28,655 nucleotides of DNA from SIG710 sp045648605 (GTDB taxonomy: Bacteria > Bacillota > Clostridia > Oscillospirales > CAG-272), in assembly GCA_045648605.1 (NCBI GenBank), contig JAZROG010000040.1, forward strand, positions 1 through 28,655, in the 5' to 3' direction. The translations under genes were made by a program, and so were the position numbers. Positions 7,969-14,965 of this stretch are shown one piece after another. Under the pieces are notes generated by a model. That model was not told the origin of the DNA. It worked only from the letters and a program-made list of their open reading frames with translations, and searched no databases. The first letter of the stretch is position 1, and each line of letters starts with the position of its first letter.

Positions 7969-7996
7969 AAAGCACCCGTCTGATGACGGGTGCTTT
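7969..7996. terminator. Bidirectional terminator between mgtE and nrdR
   Basis: AAAGCACCCGTC and GACGGGTGCTTT form a perfect 12-bp stem with a TGAT loop between two convergent genes. T-rich sequence is present on both sides in the matching strand. Confidence 0.88.
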
Positions 7997-8024
7997 ATAA
8001 TTTTTACAGCATACCGAGGGCAAA

Positions 8025-8474
8025 TCAGTCCTCCGAATTTTTCAGCTCCTTCAGCTCGTTAAGGAATGTATCAAGATCCTTGAATTCCCTATATACCGAT
8101 GCAAAGCGAACATATGCAACATGATCGCGCGTCTTAAGCTTTCGCATCGCCATTTCACCAAGCTCGATGGAGGATATCTCCTGACAAAGAGAATTCTGAA
8201 GCTCACTCTCGATCTCGTCGGCAATGTCGCCTGCGTTTACAGAACGCTTCTGGCAAGCCTTAAGAAGACCTGTCAGCAGCTTGTTCTTATCAAAAAGCTC
8301 CTTTGAGCCATCCTTCTTGATTACTATTATCTGCACAGATTCGATAACCTCAAAGGTTGTAAATCGTTTCTGACACTCGGGACATTCGCGGCGGCGGCGA
8401 ATACTTGTCCCCTCATTTATAGGTCTTGAATCTATTACCTTACTATCAGCAAACGCGCAATATGGACATTTCAT
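8025..8474 (-). CDS. nrdR: NrdR, repressor of ribonucleotide reductase genes
   Basis: NrdR senses ATP/dATP through an ATP-cone and represses nrd operons by binding NrdR boxes. The 149-residue product has the N-terminal zinc ribbon with Cys3, Cys6, Cys31 and Cys34 and the RRRRECPEC segment, followed by an ATP-cone domain (about 47-137) starting IIVIKKDGSKELFDKNKL and ending VAYVRFASVYREF. This is the standard layout and length. The ATG has GGAGA upstream. No NrdR-box pair or nrd gene is seen in the window. Confidence 0.96.
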   Translation of the reverse strand: MKCPYCAFADSKVIDSRPINEGTSIRRRRECPECQKRFTTFEVIESVQIIVIKKDGSKELFDKNKLLTGLLKACQKRSVNAGDIADEIESELQNSLCQEISSIELGEMAMRKLKTRDHVAYVRFASVYREFKDLDTFLNELKELKNSED

Positions 8475-8511
8475 TTTTGTTTTCTCCGATTTCTTGGGAT
8501 TTTATAGCAAT

Positions 8512-8540
8512 ATTATACACCAAAAGCTCTGAAAAGTAAA
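8512..8540 (-). promoter_or_regulatory. Promoter of nrdR
   Basis: On the minus strand TTTACT (8535-8540) and TATAAT (8512-8517) are 17 bases apart. The -35 lies inside the loop of the hairpin at 8522-8549, so the upstream terminator and this promoter overlap. Confidence 0.65.
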
Positions 8541-8549
8541 GAGCTTTTT
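8522..8549 (-). terminator. Terminator-like hairpin after the DUF6514-like gene
   Basis: AAAAGCTCT (8522-8530) and AGAGCTTTTT (8540-8549) can pair. On the minus strand the T tract is short (TTTT), so this is a weak terminator candidate ending the 8559-8819 gene. Confidence 0.5.
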
Positions 8550-8558
8550 CTTTGTTTT

Positions 8559-8819
8559 TTATCCTTTTTGATATGTAATATCCTCGATCACATCACAAAG
8601 AGTACAAGGGGTCACTGTATTTCGGACAATGAGATCATAAATCATAGCAACATCCGAAATTTTTCCGAATATTCTGCGCATAGCCCTTTCCTTGCCGTAA
8701 AATATACAAATGATATATTCTTCCTTCCTTTGGGGAAGCTTTATAAGCTTGTATTCTGCTTCTTTGCCGCAAATAGTGGCTCTGTCATGGGCAAGCAAAA
8801 CTCTCCTTTCATTTCTCAT
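8559..8819 (-). CDS. Small DUF6514-like protein
   Basis: The 86-residue protein has no known function. The C-terminal pattern, with a beta-hairpin containing YIICIFYGK, an ISDVAMIYDLIVRNTVTPCTLCDVIEDITYQ segment, resembles the clostridial DUF6514 family, which ends in a similar 'P..L.DVIED' stretch; this is from memory and moderately secure. The ribosome site AAGGAGG is 6 bases before the ATG, and an extended -10 (TGG-TATAAT on the minus strand, TATAAT at 8854-8859) lies upstream. The gene precedes nrdR in the same direction, but a hairpin and a separate nrdR promoter lie between them. Confidence 0.65.
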   Translation of the reverse strand: MRNERRVLLAHDRATICGKEAEYKLIKLPQRKEEYIICIFYGKERAMRRIFGKISDVAMIYDLIVRNTVTPCTLCDVIEDITYQKG

Positions 8820-8853
8820 ATTCTACCTCCTTAAATTTTGATAGCTACATAAC

Positions 8854-8859
8854 ATTATA
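8854..8859 (-). promoter_or_regulatory. Extended -10 of the DUF6514-like gene
   Basis: The minus strand reads TGGTATAAT, an extended -10 element; no good -35 is found at 17 bases. It lies 35 bases before the start codon. Confidence 0.55.
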
Positions 8860-9069
8860 CCATACTATTTGAAAACATTTGTTAGAATTTTCGACATAAA
8901 ATCAATGATAAATGTAAAATTATGTTTATATTTACAATATATTACATTTCTCTTTGCTTTTTTGCGCTTATTATGTCGAATGCTTCCACAAAAAGAAAAC
9001 AAAAATTTCGTTTTTTACCACATTCCTTCTTTTTATGCAGATCACTCATTTTATTCCTTATATTGTGGT
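8860..9069. other. AT-rich divergent intergenic region
   Basis: No gene is supported in this part of the 357-base gap between the divergent genes at 8819 and 9177. It is very AT-rich. A 10-bp inverted repeat, TTCGACATAA (8890-8899) and TTATGTCGAA (8971-8980), encloses 71 bases that include TGTAAA and TTTACA half-sites. Its role is unknown and a chance match is possible. Confidence 0.4.
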
Positions 9070-9098
9070 TTGACAAGGCAGTGCCGCAATGCTATAAT
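9070..9098 (+). promoter_or_regulatory. Consensus sigma-A promoter for the 78-residue membrane protein
   Basis: TTGACA (9070-9075) and TATAAT (9093-9098) are separated by exactly 17 bases, a perfect consensus. The leader to 9177 contains an AT-rich hairpin, ATTTCTAAA (9106-9114) with TTTAGAAAT (9130-9138). Confidence 0.9.
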
Positions 9099-9176
9099 TT
9101 AATTGATTTCTAAATTCTTTTTTCGTTTTTTTAGAAATTAAAGCCATTTTATACAAAATTCGAAAGGAGAATATAC

Positions 9177-9413
9177 ATGAAGAAAAAAACAAGGCTAAAG
9201 CTTTCATTTGGCAAATATTCGCTTTTTCTTTTCAAAGCGGGACTTGCCCCGATTTCACTTTTCTTACTGATAACCTCCGCAAGGTTTTGTGAGGATGCTG
9301 CAATCGATCCCGCAAAGGCACTCATTACATATCCCGATATCTTTTCTGTTGCCCTCGGCTCGCTTCTGCTACTGATATTCGGAGCTATCGTTCTTAATAT
9401 TTGCGAAAAATGA
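9177..9413 (+). CDS. Small membrane protein upstream of spoIVA
   Basis: I do not recognise this 78-residue protein. It has a basic N-terminus (MKKKTRLKLS), a hydrophobic helix at about 15-33, a short acidic/polar loop (about 36-50), and a second helix at about 52-73, ending CEK, so it is predicted to be a two-pass membrane protein with both ends inside. Its ribosome site AAAGGAG is 7 bases before the ATG. It has a perfect vegetative-type promoter and lies 68 bases upstream of spoIVA in the same direction. The link with sporulation is only positional. Confidence 0.75.
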   Translation: MKKKTRLKLSFGKYSLFLFKAGLAPISLFLLITSARFCEDAAIDPAKALITYPDIFSVALGSLLLLIFGAIVLNICEK

Positions 9414-9438
9414 TCTGTTCTAAAATACTTTTTCTCCT

Positions 9439-9446
9439 CATATACT
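9439..9446 (+). promoter_or_regulatory. Possible sigma-E -10 element before spoIVA
   Basis: CATATACT resembles the sigma-E -10 consensus CATACAnT with one mismatch and lies 35 bases before the spoIVA start. No convincing ATATT-type -35 is found 14-15 bases upstream. It is suggested mainly because spoIVA is a sigma-E gene in Bacillus subtilis. Confidence 0.3.
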
Positions 9447-9481
9447 GAAGCGAAAGACTACAGAAAAAAGGGAGGAAAAGT

Positions 9482-10960
9482 ATGTCAGAGCATTCAATTT
9501 ATAAGGATATTGCCATAAGAACGGGCGGCGATATTTATATTGGTGTCGTTGGGCCTGTAAGAACAGGAAAATCTACATTTATCAAGCGTTTTATGGATTC
9601 GGCGGTGCTTCCGAATATCGAAAACGAATTTGACAGAAGCCGTGCCAGAGATGAAATGCCGCAAAGCGCAAGCGGAAAAACGGTTATGACCACCGAGCCG
9701 AAATTCGTTCCCGACGAGGCGGTCTCCATAAAATTTGAGGACGGCGCACATTTAAAGGTGAAGATGATCGACTGTGTCGGTTATATCGTTCCCGACGCGA
9801 TAGGTCATATCGAGGAGGGCAAGCCCAGAATGGTCAGCACACCTTGGTCGGATGAGCCTATCCCATTTACGAGAGCCGCCGAGATCGGCACCGAAAAGGT
9901 TATAAAGGAGCATTCAACCATCGGAATGGTCGTCACCACCGACGGCACCATTGGAGAGATACCGAGAGAGAGCTATGTTGAGGCAGAGGAAAGAGTAATA
10001 AAGGAGCTTCGTGAGCTTGGCAAGCCCTTTGCGGTCATACTGAATTCAGCAGAGCCGGAAACGCAAAGGGCAGTGGAGCTTGCAATGGAGCTTGAGGAAA
10101 AATATAAGGTACCCGTTGCGCTTGTAAGCTGTCTTGACCTTGATGATAACGATATAAAGCACATTCTTGAGCTTGTACTGCATGAATTCCCGATTTCCGA
10201 GATACATGTTTCACTTCCCGGATGGCTTTTTGCGCTTCCTGCGGATGATAAGGTAAGAGCCTCCATCTGCGAGGCTGTTTCATGTGCCGCAGCAAGGGTT
10301 CACAAAATAGGCGACACAGCGGAAGCGTTTTCCGAGCTTGAGGAATGTGAATATGTGGAGAGAGTGACGGATTGTACTCTTGATTACGGCAGCGGAAGCG
10401 CTGAAATTTCCGTAAAGCTCCCCGAAAGCCTTTATTATTCGGTGCTTGGAACACTCACGGGATTTGAGATCGAGGACGAAAATTCGCTTATCTCTCTTAT
10501 GCGCGAGCTTTCCGAGGTAAAAACAAAATACGATAAGATATCCGAGGCGCTCCAAATGGTGCAGACAAAGGGATACGGAATCGTTATGCCGAGCGTTGAC
10601 GAAATGAAGCTTGAAGAGCCTGAGATAGTCAAGCAGGCAGGCTCATACGGTGTAAGACTTCGCGCGGCGGCGCAGTCCATCCACATGATAAGGGCAAATA
10701 TCGAAACAGAAATAAGCCCCATCGTCGGCACAGAGGCGCAATCCGAGGAGCTTATAAAATATATGCTTCATGAATTTGAGGAGGACCCCAAATCCATATG
10801 GCAATCGAATATGTTCGGCAAAAGCCTTTATGAGCTGATGAACGAGGGACTGCATACAAAGCTTGAGCATATGCCCGAGGACGCGAGAATGAAGCTTTCG
10901 GGAACTCTTGAACGCATCATCAACGAGGGCAGCGGCGGGCTTATCTGCATTATTCTTTAA
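9482..10960 (+). CDS. spoIVA: SpoIVA, spore coat assembly ATPase
   Basis: SpoIVA is the ATPase that polymerises on the forespore surface, anchored by SpoVM, to form the basement layer of the spore coat. The 492-residue product is the same length as the B. subtilis protein. Walker A GPVRTGKS is at 24-31, followed by a TRAFAC-GTPase-like region with MIDCVGY and by NSAEP in the G4-like position. The C-terminus GGLICIIL is the strongly conserved tail. GGGAGG lies just upstream of the ATG. This gene makes the organism a spore former or the close relative of one. A perfect hairpin follows the gene. Confidence 0.98.
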   Translation: MSEHSIYKDIAIRTGGDIYIGVVGPVRTGKSTFIKRFMDSAVLPNIENEFDRSRARDEMPQSASGKTVMTTEPKFVPDEAVSIKFEDGAHLKVKMIDCVGYIVPDAIGHIEEGKPRMVSTPWSDEPIPFTRAAEIGTEKVIKEHSTIGMVVTTDGTIGEIPRESYVEAEERVIKELRELGKPFAVILNSAEPETQRAVELAMELEEKYKVPVALVSCLDLDDNDIKHILELVLHEFPISEIHVSLPGWLFALPADDKVRASICEAVSCAAARVHKIGDTAEAFSELEECEYVERVTDCTLDYGSGSAEISVKLPESLYYSVLGTLTGFEIEDENSLISLMRELSEVKTKYDKISEALQMVQTKGYGIVMPSVDEMKLEEPEIVKQAGSYGVRLRAAAQSIHMIRANIETEISPIVGTEAQSEELIKYMLHEFEEDPKSIWQSNMFGKSLYELMNEGLHTKLEHMPEDARMKLSGTLERIINEGSGGLICIIL

Positions 10961-10967
10961 TAAAAAT

Positions 10968-11000
10968 AACAAAGGGGTTGAATGTTTCAACCCCTTTGTT
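10968..11000. terminator. Bidirectional terminator after spoIVA
   Basis: AACAAAGGGGTTGAA (10968-10982) and TTCAACCCCTTTGTT (10986-11000) form a perfect 15-bp stem with a TGT loop between convergent genes. The T-rich tail is better on the minus strand. Confidence 0.88.
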
Positions 11001-11003
11001 GGT

Positions 11004-11231
11004 TTATTCCGCAAGCCATTTTTCGGCATTTGCCTTTGACATTCTCTTGATGTCTTCCTTTTTATAAGGGGATTCCTCTCCGCCGTTGAGATAAAGGAAA
11101 TAGCTTCCGCTCTCTGTTTGATAGAGTGTTTCCTCATATCCCGCGGGATCACCGAAAACACCAACCGACTTTCTCTTTATAAGAGTTGCATTGTCGGTAT
11201 CGTAAACCTTACCGCATATAGTTTTTAACAC
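11004..11231 (-). CDS. Small conserved hypothetical protein
   Basis: The 75-residue product has no assigned function. It shows a pattern I know from many uncharacterised Bacillota proteins: an N-terminal GKVYDTDNATLI strand pair, an ETLYQTESGSYFLYLNGGEES core and a C-terminal helix ending KANAEKWLAE. It has no signal peptide or membrane segment. The start is GTG with AAAGGAGG 8 bases before it, and there is a strong promoter. It is a single-gene unit converging on spoIVA and divergent from rpmE. Confidence 0.75.
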   Translation of the reverse strand: MLKTICGKVYDTDNATLIKRKSVGVFGDPAGYEETLYQTESGSYFLYLNGGEESPYKKEDIKRMSKANAEKWLAE

Positions 11232-11261
11232 AAAAATAACCTCCTTTTTTCTATTGTTGTT

Positions 11262-11290
11262 ATTTTATCACATAAAGATGCATCTGTCAA
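11262..11290 (-). promoter_or_regulatory. Promoter of the 75-residue protein gene
   Basis: On the minus strand TTGACA (11285-11290) and TAAAAT (11262-11267) are 17 bases apart. Confidence 0.85.
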
Positions 11291-11351
11291 GCGAAAAAAG
11301 TCGTCAAAAAAGAAAAAATTTGGATATTTCAAATTTTTTTTCAAAAACCTA

Positions 11352-11380
11352 TTGCATTTTAGAAAAAAGTGTGCTATAAT
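11352..11380 (+). promoter_or_regulatory. Promoter of rpmE
   Basis: TTGCAT (11352-11357) and TATAAT (11375-11380) are 17 bases apart, 42 bases upstream of the start codon. Confidence 0.82.
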
Positions 11381-11421
11381 ATGGCGTATTGTGTGAATAT
11401 CAGTAAAGTGAGGTGTAAAAA

Positions 11422-11631
11422 ATGAAGGAAGGAATTCATCCTGAATACAAAGAAGTTGTGATCAAGTGTGCATGCGGTGAAACCGTTGTCACCAAGTCCA
11501 CTAAGGGCGAAGATATCAAGGTTGAAGTTTGCTCCAAGTGCCATCCCTTCTTTACCGGTAAGCAGAAATTCGTTGATGCGGGCGGTAGAGTTGATAAGTT
11601 CAAGAAGAGACTTCAGGCCAGCGCAAAATAA
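11422..11631 (+). CDS. rpmE: Ribosomal protein L31, zinc-binding type
   Basis: This is the 50S ribosomal protein L31 (bL31). The 69-residue product has the zinc-ligand cysteines Cys16 and Cys18 (CAC) and Cys37 and Cys40 (CSKC), which identify the zinc-containing C+ form rather than the zinc-independent paralogue made in zinc starvation. The HPFFTGKQKFVDAGGRVDKF segment is characteristic. It has its own promoter and a GTGAGGTG ribosome site, and a terminator separates it from hflX. Confidence 0.98.
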   Translation: MKEGIHPEYKEVVIKCACGETVVTKSTKGEDIKVEVCSKCHPFFTGKQKFVDAGGRVDKFKKRLQASAK

Positions 11632-11649
11632 GCAAAACTTCGCAGTAGC

Positions 11650-11690
11650 GGGCAGGAGTGCGTTTGCACATCCTGCCCTTATTGTTTTTT
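11650..11690 (+). terminator. Intrinsic terminator of rpmE
   Basis: A GC-rich hairpin with GGGCAGGA and TCCTGCCC arms is followed by TTATTGTTTTTT. It ends 19 bases before the hflX start, so hflX depends on read-through or on a promoter not recognised here. Confidence 0.85.
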
Positions 11691-11708
11691 CCGAAAGGAT
11701 GTGAATTT

Positions 11709-13013
11709 ATGCCACAGAATTATAATGATAAAAAACTCGATGAGCGCGCTATACTCGTTGCGCTCCAAAGCCGAGGACTTGATGCAGAGGACGTGGAAAA
11801 GAGCCTTGACGAGCTTGAAAGGCTTCTTGAAACTGCAGGCGGTGAGGTTTTTGCAAGAGTCACCCAGGCAAAGGATACTCCCGATATAAGAACGGTCGTT
11901 GGAAGCGGAAAGGTTCAGGAGATAGGCGAGCTTTGCAAAAATAACGATATTGAGCTTGTTATTTTCGATTGCGAGCTGTCTCCCTCTCAGATAAGAAATC
12001 TTGAGGACGGAACAGGTGCTCATGTTATCGACCGCAGTATGCTCATTCTCGATATTTTTGCCCTCCATGCACTTACGGGTGAGGGTAAGCTTCAGGTTGA
12101 GCTTGCACAGCTCAAATATACTGCGCCGAGACTTATCGGTAAAGGTCTTGAGCTTTCCCGTCTTGGAGGCGGAATAGGTACGAGAGGTCCCGGTGAGAGC
12201 AAGCTTGAGAGCGACAGAAGACATATGAAGCGCCGAATAGTTGCCCTTGAAGCGGAGCTTGACGAGCTTGATAAGAACCGCAGTACAATGCGCGCGGCAA
12301 GAGACAGGAGCGGCATTTCAAAGGTTGCCATCGTTGGCTATACCAATGCGGGCAAATCCACGCTGCTCAATAGACTTACCGATGCGGGAATACTTGCGGA
12401 GGACAAGCTTTTTGCAACACTTGACCCAACAACGAGAAAATTTGAGCTTCCTTGCGGTGAGAGCGTGCTTCTTACCGACACTGTTGGATTTATCAGAAAG
12501 CTTCCGCATCATCTTGTGAAGGCTTTTAAATCCACTCTTGACGAGGCTGTTTATGCGGATATTCTTCTTATTCTCATTGATGCTTCGGACGATGAATGTG
12601 AGGAGGAGCTTGCGGTTACGGATAAGCTGCTTACCGAGCTTGGTGCGGTCGGCAAGCCTACTCTTTATGTTTTCAATAAGTGCGACATGGCAGATGAGCT
12701 TCCCACTCTGTCGGGCGGTGACAGAGAAAATATTTTCTATATTTCCGCAAAGACGGGCGAGGGCGTTGCCGCTATGATAAGCCGTCTTGAGGAGATTGTT
12801 CAGTCAGGGAAAAAGAGACTTGTTTTCACAATTCCCAATTCCGAGCAGGGCGCGCTTAATATCCTTTATAAAAGTGCGTCTGTTGAGGATGTTGAATACG
12901 GTGCGGAGAATGTAAAGGTAACTGCTGTTGTTGATGCAAAAATAAGAGGACAGCTTGGAAAATATCTCTCCGAGGATGACAGGATAAAAAAAGAGAGCGA
13001 GGCTGACTGGTGA
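11709..13013 (+). CDS. hflX: HflX, ribosome-associated GTPase
   Basis: HflX binds and splits stalled or hibernating 70S ribosomes. The 434-residue protein has the N-terminal HflX domain (about 1-190), with the glycine-rich SRLGGGIGTRGPGES region (150-164) and a coiled segment, then a GTPase domain with G1 GYTNAGKS (210-217), DPTTR (239-243), G3 DTVG (257-260) and G4 NKCD (323-326). The ATG at 11709 has AAAGGATG upstream; the longer reading from 11658 would start in the rpmE terminator. The stop codon overlaps the start of the next gene (TGATG). Confidence 0.96.
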   Translation: MPQNYNDKKLDERAILVALQSRGLDAEDVEKSLDELERLLETAGGEVFARVTQAKDTPDIRTVVGSGKVQEIGELCKNNDIELVIFDCELSPSQIRNLEDGTGAHVIDRSMLILDIFALHALTGEGKLQVELAQLKYTAPRLIGKGLELSRLGGGIGTRGPGESKLESDRRHMKRRIVALEAELDELDKNRSTMRAARDRSGISKVAIVGYTNAGKSTLLNRLTDAGILAEDKLFATLDPTTRKFELPCGESVLLTDTVGFIRKLPHHLVKAFKSTLDEAVYADILLILIDASDDECEEELAVTDKLLTELGAVGKPTLYVFNKCDMADELPTLSGGDRENIFYISAKTGEGVAAMISRLEEIVQSGKKRLVFTIPNSEQGALNILYKSASVEDVEYGAENVKVTAVVDAKIRGQLGKYLSEDDRIKKESEADW

Positions 13014-13636
13014 TGGCAGAGCTTTATACTACCATTGAAAAGGAAGCTGTCGCGGAATTTGAAGAAAAAAAGTCGATATTTATAGGTCACGCAATGCCTG
13101 TTAAAACAGAGGAGGAAGCGGCGGCTTTTGTTAAAGAGCTTAAAAACAAATACCGAGATGCAACTCACAATGTTTTTGCTTATGTTTTAGGCGACGGAAC
13201 GATTCAGAGATATTCGGACGACGGTGAGCCGCAGGGAACTGCGGGAATGCCTGTTCTTGATGTTATACGCAAGTCGGGATGCACCGATACTGCAATCGTT
13301 GTGACAAGATATTTCGGCGGAACACTTCTCGGGGCGGGCGGACTTGTGAGAGCCTATTCCCATTCGGCAAAGCTGGCACTTGATGCGGCGAATGTTATCA
13401 CATATGAAAAATATGCGGTGCTGAAGCTTACCTGCTCCTATTCCGATTATGGGAAATATCTTGCCGAAACAGAAAAATTCGGTCTTATAAACGATGGAGT
13501 TGACTTCGCTGAGAATGTCACAATGAATCTTGCTGTAAAAAGCACGCGACTTTCCGATTTCGAGAAGCTGATAAGCGATGCAAGCAACGGAAAGCTTGCA
13601 CCCGAAAAGGTCGGCGAAAGATTCGATTATAGGTGA
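13013..13636 (+). CDS. IMPACT/YigZ family protein
   Basis: The 207-residue protein has the N-terminal UPF0029 (Impact) domain, with the conserved RDATHNVFAYVLG and DDGEPQGTAGMPVLDVI stretches and VVTRYFGGTLLGAGGLVRAYS, followed by a C-terminal DUF1949 ferredoxin-like domain (about 137-200). Bacterial members (YigZ/YvyE) are thought to act on translation or nucleic acids, but their biochemical role is not settled. Its ATG overlaps the hflX stop, implying translational coupling, and supports a shared theme of ribosome rescue or translation stress. Confidence 0.92.
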   Translation: MAELYTTIEKEAVAEFEEKKSIFIGHAMPVKTEEEAAAFVKELKNKYRDATHNVFAYVLGDGTIQRYSDDGEPQGTAGMPVLDVIRKSGCTDTAIVVTRYFGGTLLGAGGLVRAYSHSAKLALDAANVITYEKYAVLKLTCSYSDYGKYLAETEKFGLINDGVDFAENVTMNLAVKSTRLSDFEKLISDASNGKLAPEKVGERFDYR

Positions 13637-13641
13637 GAGGT

Positions 13642-13807
13642 AAATAGGAATTTATCGAACAAACGAAGGTGTATTTTTGTAGGGGACGGCGCCCTCGACG
13701 TCCCGCAAAAGACGTGGAATTTCCTTTGATTTCAAATGACAAACGGGACGTCGAGGTCGCCGTCCCCTACAAACAAACGTCTCCGACAGTTCGACAAATC
13801 CCTGTCT
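13642..13807. repeat. Composite inverted-repeat element, copy 2
   Basis: The ends AAATAGGAATTTATCG (13642-13657) and CGACAAATCCCTGTCT (13792-13807) match the family termini. The inside is unlike the other copies: a 28-bp inverted repeat with one mismatch, starting TGTAGGGGACGG (13678-13705) and ending CCGTCCCCTACA (13744-13771). It lies 5 bases after the stop of the YigZ-type gene. Confidence 0.8.
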
Positions 13808-13825
13808 GAAATATAAAATCGGCGC

Positions 13826-13855
13826 AAAAAAGGGACTTCTGTGAAGTCCTTTTTT
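13826..13855. terminator. Bidirectional terminator between the YigZ-type and nucleoside hydrolase genes
   Basis: AAAAAAGGGACTTC and GAAGTCCTTTTTT pair around a TGT loop with A and T tracts on both sides, ending just before the stop codon of the convergent gene. Confidence 0.85.
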
Positions 13856-13862
13856 GATGCAA

Positions 13863-14792
13863 TTATTTTCCGAAATTTGCGAGCTTTTTATAAAGATCGT
13901 CAAAGAGATTGTCTCTCCATATTTTATAAACATATTTGATAAGATGTCTTGTTTTGTCCTCGCCATATTGCTGATCGTATTCGGGAATGGGGGCGGGGAT
14001 GAGCATATCATTTATAAATCCGGAATCCTTATTCAGCAGCCAAGCGACGGCGGTAACATCCCAGATAACTCTCGACCATGGCTTTCCCTTGGCGTAGCTT
14101 TCCGCCACCTCGATCACGTGGTCGCATAGGTAGTCGCAAAGCTCATTTTTGCCTCTCAAAAAATGCTCAAGCTCGTATTTCCCGACTGCGAAAATATCAA
14201 CAACACCGCCGCAGGGAAGCTGTACAAGGGGCACACCGCAGCCGAATACGATTCTTGCCGCCGCTATATCCTGCCTCATATTGAATTCACAAGCGGCTCT
14301 CGGCATATGAGTTGCATGACCTCCGAGCCAAACGATAACACAGTTTTCTTTCATATTGTGATTCATCAGAATTGCCGATGCAACGTTTGTTATAGCTCCG
14401 ATGGCAACGATATAAAGCGGATTTTCGGGGGAATATTCATTGGCAAGGGAAGCCATAAAGCTTGAAGCATCCGATTCTGTGGGAGTAGCCTCATTTTCAA
14501 GATATTTTTCAGAGCCTCTGAAAACCTTTTCCTTCATGGAATCAAGCTTCATAAGAGATAAAAGCTTCAATATCTCATTATAGCTCTTTTCCATTCCGTC
14601 GGCGGCGGAGGCGGAAAGGGAATTGAAAAATGGGGCGGCGCAGATGCCTCTTACATTTAATTTCTCGGGATTTGCCAGCATATAAGCAATTGCAAATTGA
14701 TCGTCAACCTCATTATATGCATCGGTATCGAGGATAACATCTATTTTGCTATTTGGAAAGGAAAGATTTTTGATATATTGTTCTATATTCAT
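13863..14792 (-). CDS. Nucleoside hydrolase-like protein (IUNH family)
   Basis: Family members cleave the N-glycosidic bond of ribonucleosides for purine and pyrimidine salvage. The 309-residue protein has the N-terminal metal-binding segment DTDAYNEVDDQFAIAYML (22-39); the usual form is DTDxGxDD, so here two extra residues separate DTD from DD. Other signatures are IVAIGAITNVASAI, VIVWLGGHA, and EFNMRQDIAAARIVF, with a C-terminal VIWDVTAVAWLL where the calcium-binding Asp is expected. I have seen this DTDxYNExDD variant in a distinct subgroup whose substrate I do not know. The ATG has GAGGAA upstream. It is a single-gene unit with its own consensus promoter. Confidence 0.85.
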   Translation of the reverse strand: MNIEQYIKNLSFPNSKIDVILDTDAYNEVDDQFAIAYMLANPEKLNVRGICAAPFFNSLSASAADGMEKSYNEILKLLSLMKLDSMKEKVFRGSEKYLENEATPTESDASSFMASLANEYSPENPLYIVAIGAITNVASAILMNHNMKENCVIVWLGGHATHMPRAACEFNMRQDIAAARIVFGCGVPLVQLPCGGVVDIFAVGKYELEHFLRGKNELCDYLCDHVIEVAESYAKGKPWSRVIWDVTAVAWLLNKDSGFINDMLIPAPIPEYDQQYGEDKTRHLIKYVYKIWRDNLFDDLYKKLANFGK

Positions 14793-14824
14793 CGTTTTTC
14801 CTCACTTGTTTTTTGTTAAGTTAC

Positions 14825-14853
14825 ATTATAGCATCTCGGCAAAAAATTGTCAA
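14825..14853 (-). promoter_or_regulatory. Consensus promoter of the nucleoside hydrolase gene
   Basis: On the minus strand TTGACA (14848-14853) and TATAAT (14825-14830) are exactly 17 bases apart. Confidence 0.9.
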
Positions 14854-14965
14854 TAATAAAAAATAAATAAAATTGCTGAAATAAAAAGTAAAAACAAGTT
14901 TTTCTGCGTATATTATTTATATCTCGAAAAAATTTGATTTTTGAGCTGAAGGGGAGGGGAAAATA

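Noticed and set aside
9106..9138. Riboswitch or attenuator in the leader of the 78-residue membrane protein
   Set aside because: Only one AT-only 9-bp stem is visible, with no alternative pairing or known aptamer core.
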